Source: Desulfobacteraceae bacterium
GTDB lineage: Bacteria > Desulfobacterota > DSM-4660 > Desulfatiglandales > Desulfatiglandaceae
Direction of reading: 5' to 3'
DNA length: 16,276 nucleotides
Assembly (NCBI GenBank): GCA_013203065.1
Contig: JABMQV010000183.1
Location: 1-16,276, forward strand
Under the pieces are notes generated by a model. The model was not told where the DNA came from. It ran no database searches and worked only from the letters and a program-made list of their open reading frames with translations. Below, one piece after another: positions 9,298 to 16,276 of the stretch. Numbering within the stretch: the first letter of the stretch is position 1; the number at the start of each line of letters is the position of its first letter. Position numbers and translations under genes: made by a program.

Positions 9298-9317
9298 AGA
9301 GAAGGAGGAACCTGAAA

Positions 9318-11366
9318 ATGGCATCAGAAGAAGCCAAGGCCAAGGTCGCTGAGACCAAGGCAAAAGCAAAGAAGGTGGCAAGGCCCGAGGATCTGAGTGT
9401 CGATCCGGCAACAGTTAAAATGCTTAAGCGGTCCAGGGAACTGGAGGTGGAGACCATCTTCGACCGTGCCCAGACCATGAAGGCCTGCAACATCGGTATT
9501 CAGGGGACATGTTGCAAGAATTGTGCTCAAGGACCCTGCAGATTGCCACTACCCAAATCCGGAATAGAGGGAGAGGATACAAGAAAAGGGCTCTGTGGGG
9601 CTACCCCCGAGACCATCGCATCCCGAAATTTTGCCAGGATGGTGGCGGCCGGTGCTTCAGCCCATTCGGACCATGGACGGGCCATTGCGGAGACGTTTCT
9701 GGCGGCTGCCAGAAAGGAAACAGAAGATTACAGGATCAAGGACACCAAAAAACTCCTGGATGTTGCACCCGATTACGGCGTTGATATTACTGTGGAAGGG
9801 GAAGACGGTGAAGTCCTTGAGCGGGATATCGACGAGATTGCAGTGGAATTGGGCGAAAACGCATTGGCCCAGTGGGGCCAGCAGACCGGGGAGCTTCTCA
9901 TGGCCAAACGGGCCCCGGCCCCGCGTTATGATCTGTGGAAAAAGCTTGGGGTTATCCCCAGGGGGATAGACAGGGAGATCGTGGAGATCATGCACCGGAC
10001 CCACATGGGTGTGGATCAGGATTATGAAAACCTGGTGGAGCAGTGTACACGGGCAGCCCTGGCGGACGGTTGGGGTGGTTCAATGATGGCCACCGATCTT
10101 CAGGACATACTTTTTGGCTGCCCTTACCCCTTAAAGAGTTCGGCCAACCTGGGAGTGCTGAAGGAAGACCATGTGAATATTATCATCCATGGTCATGAGC
10201 CGTTATTGAGCGAGATGATTGTCCAGGCCTCTGAACTTCCAGAGCTGCTCGAATATGCCAAAGAAAAGGGCGCCAAAGGGATCCAACTGAGTGGTATCTG
10301 CTGTACGGCAAATGAGATCCTTATGCGCCACGGTGTACCGTTGGCTGGGAACTATCTGCAGCAGGAGCTGGCCATCGTGACGGGAGCTGTGGATGCCATG
10401 GTGGTGGATGTCCAGTGCATTATGGAAAACGTGGCCAATGTCGCCGATTGTTTTCACACCAAGATAATAACCACCAATCCAAGGGCAAAGATAGCCTCTG
10501 GCCACACCCTGCACATCGAATTTGACGAACACACCGCATTTGACGATGCCAAGAAGATAGTGAAGACCGCAATTGACAACTTCCCGAACCGGGAGAAGGA
10601 AGTAATGATTCCGGATGATGCCTCAAACCTGATTGCCGGTTTTAGCTATGAGGCCATTAATTATCACCTGGGGGGAACCTTCAGGGGTTCATACACGCCC
10701 CTGAACGACAACATCATCAACGGCCGCATCCGGGGTGTTGCGGGTGTGGTGGGTTGTAACAACGCCCGGACCGTCCATGATGAGGGACACCTCACCATTG
10801 TCAAGGAATTGCTCAAACACGATGTGATTGTCCTCACAACCGGTTGTAACGCCATCACCTGCGGCAAGGCAGGGTTGCTGACACCTGAGTCCGCAAAGGT
10901 CTATTGCGGTCCCGGGTTGGCAGAGGTCTGCGAGACCGTCGGAATCCCGCCGGTACTCCATATGGGGGCCTGCGTGGATAATAGCCGAATCCTTATGGCG
11001 GCCACGGAAGTGGTAAAGGCAGGGGGCCTTGGAAATGACATCAGTGATCTTCCCGCGGCGGGTTCTGCGCCCGAGTGGATGAGCGAGAAGGCCATCGCTA
11101 TTGGTCAGTATTTTGTCGCTTCCGGCGTATACACGATTTTTGGTGGAAACCTGCCGGTCAACGGAGCGCCCGTTTTTGAAAACTATCTGTTCGAGGAACT
11201 GGAAAATATCTATGGCGGCAAGTGGGACGTGGAAGCGGATCCCATCAGGCATGCCCATAAGATGATTGCTCACATCGATAAGAAGCGGAAGGCCCTGGGT
11301 ATTGACAAGGCCCGGGAGAGGGTCCTCATGGATATGGCAGACCGGCAGAAGCTGGAGGCCGCATGA
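9318..11366 (+). CDS. acsA: Anaerobic Ni-Fe CO dehydrogenase, CODH/ACS catalytic subunit
   Basis: 682 residues, bacterial AcsA/CooS family; reduces CO2 to CO (or oxidises CO) for the partner AcsB. Fe-S ligands in the N-terminus fit the CxxGxxGxCCxxCxxGPCR pattern: C57 and C65 for the D-cluster, then C66, C69, C74 and C93 for the B-cluster. All expected Ni-Fe C-cluster ligands are visible: H293 (HGHEP), C328/C329 (GICCT), C367 (VQCIM), C480 (VGCNN), C510 (TTGCN) and C552 (GACVDNS). Residues 2-20 form a short Lys/Ala/Glu-rich helix resembling the AcsD tail. The ATG has AAGGAGG about 9 nt upstream. Position next to acsB and the linked CooC support the CODH/ACS role rather than a stand-alone CODH. 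Confidence 0.96.
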   Translation: MASEEAKAKVAETKAKAKKVARPEDLSVDPATVKMLKRSRELEVETIFDRAQTMKACNIGIQGTCCKNCAQGPCRLPLPKSGIEGEDTRKGLCGATPETIASRNFARMVAAGASAHSDHGRAIAETFLAAARKETEDYRIKDTKKLLDVAPDYGVDITVEGEDGEVLERDIDEIAVELGENALAQWGQQTGELLMAKRAPAPRYDLWKKLGVIPRGIDREIVEIMHRTHMGVDQDYENLVEQCTRAALADGWGGSMMATDLQDILFGCPYPLKSSANLGVLKEDHVNIIIHGHEPLLSEMIVQASELPELLEYAKEKGAKGIQLSGICCTANEILMRHGVPLAGNYLQQELAIVTGAVDAMVVDVQCIMENVANVADCFHTKIITTNPRAKIASGHTLHIEFDEHTAFDDAKKIVKTAIDNFPNREKEVMIPDDASNLIAGFSYEAINYHLGGTFRGSYTPLNDNIINGRIRGVAGVVGCNNARTVHDEGHLTIVKELLKHDVIVLTTGCNAITCGKAGLLTPESAKVYCGPGLAEVCETVGIPPVLHMGACVDNSRILMAATEVVKAGGLGNDISDLPAAGSAPEWMSEKAIAIGQYFVASGVYTIFGGNLPVNGAPVFENYLFEELENIYGGKWDVEADPIRHAHKMIAHIDKKRKALGIDKARERVLMDMADRQKLEAA

Positions 11367-11418
11367 TTAACCGTAAAAGTGCAGAGATATACCTCTTAAG
11401 AAGGGAGGAGAATAGGAT

Positions 11419-13635
11419 ATGTCAAAGTTAGTCGCGTTTGCAGCCATACAAGGCGCATACAACATCGTGTCAAAGGCAGAAGGAAAGTACAAGAGGGCCC
11501 TGGAGACCTATGGCGGTAGTCAGAAGTTGGAATTCCCAAACACGGCCTATTACCTACCCATTATTTATTCATTGACCGGGATGAAGGTGACGGATCTGGA
11601 TTCAGCGAAAAAACCCCTTGAATTCGCCCGGAAGCTTTTACCTCCCCATGTAAAGAACGATTGCTATCTTCCCTACCTGGGACCGTTACTGGATGCAGGG
11701 ATGGTCACCCTTTTCGCAGAGGAGATTGCCGAGGCGATTCGTTATGTGGAAGACCCCGATTTTTACCAGCCAGAAGTGGAAGATCCGGATATTGAAAACG
11801 GGAAAATTTGGCTCGGGGCGGCGGACGATGCCATCATGCGGAAGCGCGGGGTAGAGTTCGTGGACGGGACGGCCCCGGGTTTTGCCGCCATTGTGGGGTC
11901 TGCCCCTGATTCGGCCACGGCCAAGAAGATGGCCGAAGAATATCAGCTAAAGACCATCTATGTATTTATGGCTGCCAATCAGAACGGCACCACCTTTACA
12001 GAGCAGCTTATCGAAGAGGACGTGCAGATCGGGTGGAACACCCGTCTTGTCCCCTTCGGGCCGGATATATCGGCCGCCGTGTTTGCCCTGGGCTTTGCAA
12101 ACCGGGCCGGCATGGCCTTTGGCGGGATTCAGCCCGGTGATTACAAGAAGATGCTTCAATACCAGAAAGACCGGGTCTTTGCCTTTGTAAACGCCCTGGG
12201 GGACGTCAACGCCGAGTGGGCGGCCAACGCCGCCGGATGTGTCAACTGGGGTTTCCCCACCATTGCCGACACGGATATCCCGGAGATTCTGCCCACCGGG
12301 GTCTGCACCTATGAGCACGTGGTGGCCAATGTTACCCACGATGAGATGCCCTCCAAATCCATCGAGGTCAGGGGCCTCAAGGTGACCATCACCGAAATCG
12401 ATATCCCCCTGGCCTATGGCCCCGCCTTTGAGGGCGAACGCGTTCGAAAGGATGACCTCTTTCTTGAGATGGGCGGCGGAAAGAGCCACTGCACGGAACT
12501 CTGCAAGATGGCGGAGATGGACGAGATAGAAGACGGCGAGGTAGAGGTGATCGGTCCTGATGTGGCGGATATAAAGAAGGGCGATCGGTTGCCTCTGGGA
12601 ATCTATGTGCAGGTGGCCGGCCGGCAAATGCAGCCCGACTTTGAGCCCATCCTGGAGAGGCAGATTCATCATCTTATCAACTATGCCCAGGGCATCATGC
12701 ACATTGGACAGCGGGATATTGCCTGGATCCGTGTGGGCGATCAGGCCATAGACAAGGGTTTTAGCCTGAAAGATATCGGTGTGATCATCCATGCCAAGTT
12801 CCACCAGGATTTTGGGAGCATCCTGGACAAGGTAAAGGTAACCCTTTACACCAAAAACGAGGATGTGGATAAGCTGACAGAAAGGGCCAAGGCCGAATAC
12901 AGCACAAGGGATGACCGTGTTGAGAAGATGACCGATGAGAGCGTGGAAACCTATTATTCATGTACCCTCTGCCAGTCCTTTGCCCCCAGCCATGTCTGTA
13001 TGGTCAGCCCGGAGCGAACAGGGCTTTGCGGGGCCTACAACTGGATGGACTGCAAGGCCTCCTTTGAGATCAACCCGACCGGTCCCAACCAGCCAGTGGA
13101 AAAAGGCGAGTGCCTTGATGATAAATTTGGCCAGTGGAAAGGCGTCAATGACTTTGTCTATAAGGCATCGCGTCAGACCGTAGACCATTACAACTTTTAC
13201 AGTATGTTGATCGACCCCATGACCACCTGCGGGTGTTGTGAGTGTATTGCCGCGGTCCTGCCGACCTGTAACGGGGTCATGACGGTCCACCGTGACTATA
13301 CGGGTGAAACCCCCTCAGGGATGAAGTTCACCACCCTGGCAGGTGTCATGGGCGGCGGGCAATCCTCCCCCGGTTTTGTGGGTCATTCAAAATATAATAT
13401 CACCCAGGGCAAGTTTATTGTCGGTGATGGTGGTCTCCTGAGGATGGTGTGGATGCCCAAGTCCCTGAAGGAAGAAATAAAAGACCGCCTGCTAAAACGG
13501 GGAGAGGATATGGGTGTGCCGGATCTGATCGACCGGATCGCCGATGAGACCGTTGGGATAACCGAGGAAGAAATTCTTCCCTTCCTCCAGGAAAAGGATC
13601 ATCCTGCCCTGAAGATGGATTCCATCGTGGGTTGA
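11419..13635 (+). CDS. acsB: Acetyl-CoA synthase (CODH/ACS ACS subunit)
   Basis: 738 residues, matching the full-length bacterial enzyme (Moorella AcsB 729), including the N-terminal CODH-contact domain that archaeal CdhC lacks. It condenses CO, a methyl group from the corrinoid protein and CoA to acetyl-CoA at the A-cluster. A-cluster ligands are present: C515, C518, C527 and C537 (SCTLCQ...HVCMVS...GLCGAY) bind the [4Fe-4S] cubane, and C604-G605-C606 (TTCGCCECI) hold the distal nickel. A GGGAGGAG ribosome binding site precedes the ATG, 52 bp after acsA. The downstream gap contains a paired element. A single intact frame with no anomalies. Confidence 0.97.
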   Translation: MSKLVAFAAIQGAYNIVSKAEGKYKRALETYGGSQKLEFPNTAYYLPIIYSLTGMKVTDLDSAKKPLEFARKLLPPHVKNDCYLPYLGPLLDAGMVTLFAEEIAEAIRYVEDPDFYQPEVEDPDIENGKIWLGAADDAIMRKRGVEFVDGTAPGFAAIVGSAPDSATAKKMAEEYQLKTIYVFMAANQNGTTFTEQLIEEDVQIGWNTRLVPFGPDISAAVFALGFANRAGMAFGGIQPGDYKKMLQYQKDRVFAFVNALGDVNAEWAANAAGCVNWGFPTIADTDIPEILPTGVCTYEHVVANVTHDEMPSKSIEVRGLKVTITEIDIPLAYGPAFEGERVRKDDLFLEMGGGKSHCTELCKMAEMDEIEDGEVEVIGPDVADIKKGDRLPLGIYVQVAGRQMQPDFEPILERQIHHLINYAQGIMHIGQRDIAWIRVGDQAIDKGFSLKDIGVIIHAKFHQDFGSILDKVKVTLYTKNEDVDKLTERAKAEYSTRDDRVEKMTDESVETYYSCTLCQSFAPSHVCMVSPERTGLCGAYNWMDCKASFEINPTGPNQPVEKGECLDDKFGQWKGVNDFVYKASRQTVDHYNFYSMLIDPMTTCGCCECIAAVLPTCNGVMTVHRDYTGETPSGMKFTTLAGVMGGGQSSPGFVGHSKYNITQGKFIVGDGGLLRMVWMPKSLKEEIKDRLLKRGEDMGVPDLIDRIADETVGITEEEILPFLQEKDHPALKMDSIVG

Positions 13636-13649
13636 TTTGACTTGTGGGT

Positions 13650-13706
13650 TTTCAGGGGAGCTTTTTGTTGGGCCGGGGCGACCGCAGGGTTGCCCCTGAC
13701 CTGAAA
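13650..13706 (+). promoter_or_regulatory. Base-paired element in the acsB-acsC gap
   Basis: GGGGCGACC (13675-13683) pairs with GGTTGCCCC (13688-13696) around a GCAG loop, 9 bp with one G.U. An outer helix TTTCAGG (13650-13656) with CCTGAAA (13700-13706) encloses it. An alternative helix, CAGGGG (13653-13658) with CCCCTG (13693-13698), excludes the inner stem. No T-run follows, so it is not a terminator. It may tune acsC translation or mRNA processing within the operon. The pairing is seen in sequence; the function is inferred. Confidence 0.45.
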
Positions 13707-13743
13707 TATGGAACCAAGAGTTTGTGATAGTTAGGAGTAAATT

Positions 13744-15087
13744 ATGGGACTGACTGGAATTCAGATTTTTAAATTGTTGCCTAAGACAAACTGTGGGGAG
13801 TGCGGTGTTCCCACCTGCCTGGCCTTTGCCATGAATCTGGCCTCGGGAAAGGCGGAATTGGATGCATGCCCCTATGTTTCTGATGAGGCGAGGGAGCAAT
13901 TGGCAGAGGCATCTGCCCCGCCGATCCGGCCGGTTGCCATCGGTGCGGGGGGCAGGGCGTTTAAGACAGGGGGTGAAACGGTCATGTTCAGGCATGAAAA
14001 GACCTTTTACAACCCCACGGGACTGGCCGCTATGATCGCCTCTGACATGGATACCGATGCGTTGGAGAAAAAGCTGAAGGAGTGGAACGCCCTCCAGTAT
14101 GAGAGGGTGGGGTTGAACCTCAGGCCGGAGTTGGTTGCCCTCAAAGACGCAAATGGCGAGGGGTCGTCCTTTGCGGCAGTGGCAAAGAAGATCGCAGAGG
14201 AGAGCGAATTTGGCCTGGTCCTCATGAGCGAGAATGTTCGGGCACTAGGGGAGGCAGCGGCGGCTACGGCCTTCAAAAAACCCCTTCTCTACGCAGCCAC
14301 CGCTGAAAATGTTGAAGAGATGGGAACGCTGGCCAAAGAAAGGAGTTTGCCCTTGGCAGTAAAGGCTGACAGTGTCGAAGGCCTGATTCCCCTGAGCGAT
14401 AAATTGACAGAGATGGGGCTCAAGGATCTGGTCTTGGATTCTGGCTCCAGAGAGATGAAACAGCTCTTTGAGGACCAGGTGGTTATCCGGAGGGCCCCCC
14501 TCAAGGCGGGGAATCGCTCTTTGGGTTTTCCGACAATTACCTTTCCCTGCGAGATGGCGGGCAACCTGGATATGGAGACGGTTATCGCCTCGATGCTTAT
14601 CGCGAAGTATGCAGGGATCGTGGTCCTCTCGGATTTTAAAGGAGAGAGCCTTTTCCCCTTGCTGCTCGAGAGGCTGAACATCTTCACCGATCCCCAGCGA
14701 CCCATGACGGTGACACAGGGTATATACGAAATCGGCGGACCGGATGAGAACTCGCCGGTGCTCATTACAACCAACTTCTCTCTGACCTACTTTATTGTCA
14801 GTGGAGAGATTGAGGGAAGCCGGGTGCCCAGTTGGCTGCTCATTATGGACACGGAAGGCCTCTCGGTCATGACCGCTTGGGCAGCCGGAAAGTTTGCGGG
14901 CGATGCCGTGGCGACCTTTGTCAAGAAATGTGGCATTGCCGATAAGGTTGCCCACAGGAAAATCATCATCCCGGGTTATTCAGCGGCCATCAGTGGAGAA
15001 ATGGAAGAGGATCTACCGGACTGGGAGATTATGATCGGACCCAGGGATGCGTCTTTGATCCCCAAGTTCTTGAAGGATATGGGTTAA
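13744..15087 (+). CDS. acsC: CODH/ACS corrinoid Fe-S protein large (gamma) subunit
   Basis: 447 residues, CdhE/AcsC family. It carries the cobalamin that receives the methyl group from AcsE and passes it to AcsB, plus an N-terminal [4Fe-4S] cluster that keeps cobalt reduced. The cluster motif is C17, C20, C25 and C42 in TNCGECGVPTCLAF...DACPY. A TIM-barrel middle follows, and the corrinoid-binding C-terminal domain (about 325-447) includes TNFSLTYFIVSGEI near 340. The length is normal for the family. The ATG has AGGAG about 7 nt upstream. acsC is separated from its partner acsD by acsA and acsB, and from acsB by a 108 bp gap with secondary structure. Confidence 0.95.
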   Translation: MGLTGIQIFKLLPKTNCGECGVPTCLAFAMNLASGKAELDACPYVSDEAREQLAEASAPPIRPVAIGAGGRAFKTGGETVMFRHEKTFYNPTGLAAMIASDMDTDALEKKLKEWNALQYERVGLNLRPELVALKDANGEGSSFAAVAKKIAEESEFGLVLMSENVRALGEAAAATAFKKPLLYAATAENVEEMGTLAKERSLPLAVKADSVEGLIPLSDKLTEMGLKDLVLDSGSREMKQLFEDQVVIRRAPLKAGNRSLGFPTITFPCEMAGNLDMETVIASMLIAKYAGIVVLSDFKGESLFPLLLERLNIFTDPQRPMTVTQGIYEIGGPDENSPVLITTNFSLTYFIVSGEIEGSRVPSWLLIMDTEGLSVMTAWAAGKFAGDAVATFVKKCGIADKVAHRKIIIPGYSAAISGEMEEDLPDWEIMIGPRDASLIPKFLKDMG

Positions 15088-15116
15088 CAAGGCGTGTGAT
15101 GTGATGGCCTGTAACG

Positions 15117-15148
15117 GTTCATCGCCCCAGACCCGAAAACCGATGAAC
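15117..15148 (+). repeat. Inverted repeat in the acsC-acsE gap
   Basis: GTTCATCG (15117-15124) and CGATGAAC (15141-15148) are perfect 8-base complements around a 16-base loop. No T-run follows. It lies in the 101 bp gap between acsC and acsE; a modest mRNA hairpin or protein-binding site is possible. Confidence 0.35.
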
Positions 15149-15188
15149 TCAACGGAAACGATAAACAATAGAGATAGGGAGTCTGACC

Positions 15189-16073
15189 ATGCGATTGATT
15201 GGCGAGAATTTAAATGTGATCAGCACGGTGATCGGAAAGGCCTTTAAGGAAAAGGACCCGGGTCCCATCGCTGAAGAGGCCAAGCAGCAGAAAGAAAAGG
15301 GGATGGACTGGATCGACATCAACCTGGGCCCGGCAAGAAAGGGTGGGGCCGAGTTGATGGAATTTGTCGTAAAAACGGTTCAGGAGGCCGTCGGGGAGGA
15401 TCCACCATTGTGCCTTGATACCTCGAATATCGAGGCCATGGAGGCAGGCCTTGCCGCCCACAAGGGGAAGGCCATCATCAATTCGATCATGTGCAGGCCG
15501 GAGCGGTATGAGAAGATGATACCGCTGGCCGTCAAATACAAGGCCAACATGATCGCGCTGATGTGGGGACCGGAAGGGCTTCCAAGGGATGAGAACGAGA
15601 GGGGTGCCCTGGCTGCTGAACTCATCTATGCGGCCAATGAAGCAGGGGTTCCCAATGAGGATATCTTTGTGGATGGAATCGTGACGCCCGTAAACATTCA
15701 GCAGCCGCAGCTAATCAGCCTTATGGCCTTCCAGGAGATGCTCCAGGACATGTTCCCGGGGGTCAAATCCACCTGCGGACTCTCAAATATCTCCAATGGT
15801 CCACCCGAACACCTGAGACCTATCCTGAATCAGACCTACATGGTGATGTTGGAAAGAAAAGGGATGCATTCTTGTATTGCCGATGCGTACGACGACGGCC
15901 TCATCGCAATAGCCAGGGGGGAAAGCCCTGAGGTTGTGGAGGTCATACACAAAGTCATGGACGATGAGGCCATCGATATGGACTCCCTTTCCAAGGAGTT
16001 CCAAGGCTATGTAAAGACAGCGAAGGTGATCTTGGGCCAGTCCCTTTATTCGGATTCCTGGCTTGAGCTGTAG
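15189..16073 (+). CDS. acsE: Methyltetrahydrofolate:corrinoid/iron-sulfur protein methyltransferase
   Basis: 294 residues, pterin-binding TIM-barrel family (MeTr). It transfers the N5-methyl group of methyl-tetrahydrofolate to Co(I) of the AcsC/AcsD protein. Conserved pterin-site residues are seen as D77 (LCLDTSN), N98 (INSI), D162 (VDGIVTPV) and the asparagine pair in LSNISNG (N200, N203), matching the MeTr pattern; exact equivalence of N200/N203 is my alignment by eye. The protein is slightly longer than Moorella AcsE (262). A GGGAG lies about 10 nt before the ATG. It is the last gene of the operon, followed by the terminator. Confidence 0.94.
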   Translation: MRLIGENLNVISTVIGKAFKEKDPGPIAEEAKQQKEKGMDWIDINLGPARKGGAELMEFVVKTVQEAVGEDPPLCLDTSNIEAMEAGLAAHKGKAIINSIMCRPERYEKMIPLAVKYKANMIALMWGPEGLPRDENERGALAAELIYAANEAGVPNEDIFVDGIVTPVNIQQPQLISLMAFQEMLQDMFPGVKSTCGLSNISNGPPEHLRPILNQTYMVMLERKGMHSCIADAYDDGLIAIARGESPEVVEVIHKVMDDEAIDMDSLSKEFQGYVKTAKVILGQSLYSDSWLEL

Positions 16074-16119
16074 CCTGGTTTTGGGTTGAACACTTAAGAG
16101 TGATACTTGAGACATTTAC

Positions 16120-16165
16120 GGGGCTTTCCCGCACGACCGAGGTTATGAGGGAAAGCCCCTTTTTT
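16120..16165 (+). terminator. Rho-independent terminator of the acs operon
   Basis: GGGGCTTTCCC (16120-16130) pairs perfectly with GGGAAAGCCCC (16149-16159) over 11 bp, followed directly by TTTTTT (16160-16165). It starts 46 bp after the acsE stop, which fits the end of the acsD-E operon. Confidence 0.93.
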
Positions 16166-16276
16166 GTGCAGCGGTTCTCTTGTTGCGGCCAGGAGGTTGC
16201 AATTGATCAAAAGGTTCGGTAGCATCTAAAGAGGTTGATGGAAAAAGACCCGAGACGGGAATACCCTCAACGGAAA
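16166..16276 (+). other. Right-edge sequence after the terminator
   Basis: 111 bp with no supported gene. A frame opens at ATG 16238 and continues to the edge (13 codons, MEKDPRREYPQRK), but its AGAGG lies only about 3 nt upstream. An AGGAGG (16191-16196) precedes a TTG at 16203 that stops after 8 codons. Either could mark a following plus-strand gene, but there is too little sequence to say. Confidence 0.2.

Noticed and set aside
11947..12804. Minus-strand frame of 285 codons
   Set aside because: It is opposite the conserved centre of acsB, and I see no recognisable motif.
13675..13696. Terminator after acsB
   Set aside because: The hairpin is strong but no T-run follows, and acsC belongs to the same pathway and strand.
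14245..14955. Minus-strand frames of 236 and 161 codons
   Set aside because: They overlap acsC completely, and AcsC is well supported by its cluster and corrinoid domain.

Overview
The window looks like the replication-origin region of an anaerobic, Gram-negative-type bacterium that carries the Wood-Ljungdahl (reductive acetyl-CoA) pathway. A sulfate reducer or relative in the Desulfobacterota is most likely. The basis is a dnaA-dnaN-gyrB-gyrA block without recF, a GyrB with the long Gram-negative-type insert, and a complete bacterial-type CODH/ACS operon. The phylum is an inference; no rRNA is present to confirm it.

Left half (1-6620, all minus strand): dnaA is followed by a 326-338 bp AT-rich gap, then dnaN, gyrB (3 bp after dnaN) and the first 471 codons of gyrA, which runs off the left edge. 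The gap is the best oriC candidate. It holds a duplicated GTTTTAAA-N4-CTTTAAA motif, two TTTAAG hexamers 10 bp apart and a (TAA)4 run, but I find no canonical DnaA box. DnaA itself is unusual. Its P-loop has lost its glycines before GKT, sensor 1 and sensor 2 are changed, and the box-recognition motif reads KHHST where RDHTT is typical.

Right half (6723-16165, all plus strand): cooC (nickel-insertion ATPase) starts 102 bp from dnaA, divergently. A 274 bp leader follows, with a good sigma70-type promoter, a possible 28-codon leader ORF and base-paired segments. Then come acsD (small corrinoid-protein subunit, TTG start, with a 170-residue Lys/Ala/Glu-rich tail), acsA/cooS (CO dehydrogenase), acsB (acetyl-CoA synthase), acsC (large corrinoid Fe-S subunit) and acsE (methyl-THF methyltransferase). 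A strong rho-independent terminator lies at 16120-16165.

How the genes work together: AcsE moves a methyl group from methyl-tetrahydrofolate to the cobalamin of the AcsC/AcsD corrinoid protein. AcsA reduces CO2 to CO. AcsB joins CO, the methyl group and CoA into acetyl-CoA, or runs the reverse during acetate oxidation. CooC matures the nickel sites. All metal-ligand cysteines I checked in AcsA, AcsB and AcsC are present.

The points most worth following up are the divergent DnaA with its box-free origin, the AcsD tail and a matching N-terminal helix on AcsA, and the leader ORF upstream of acsD.
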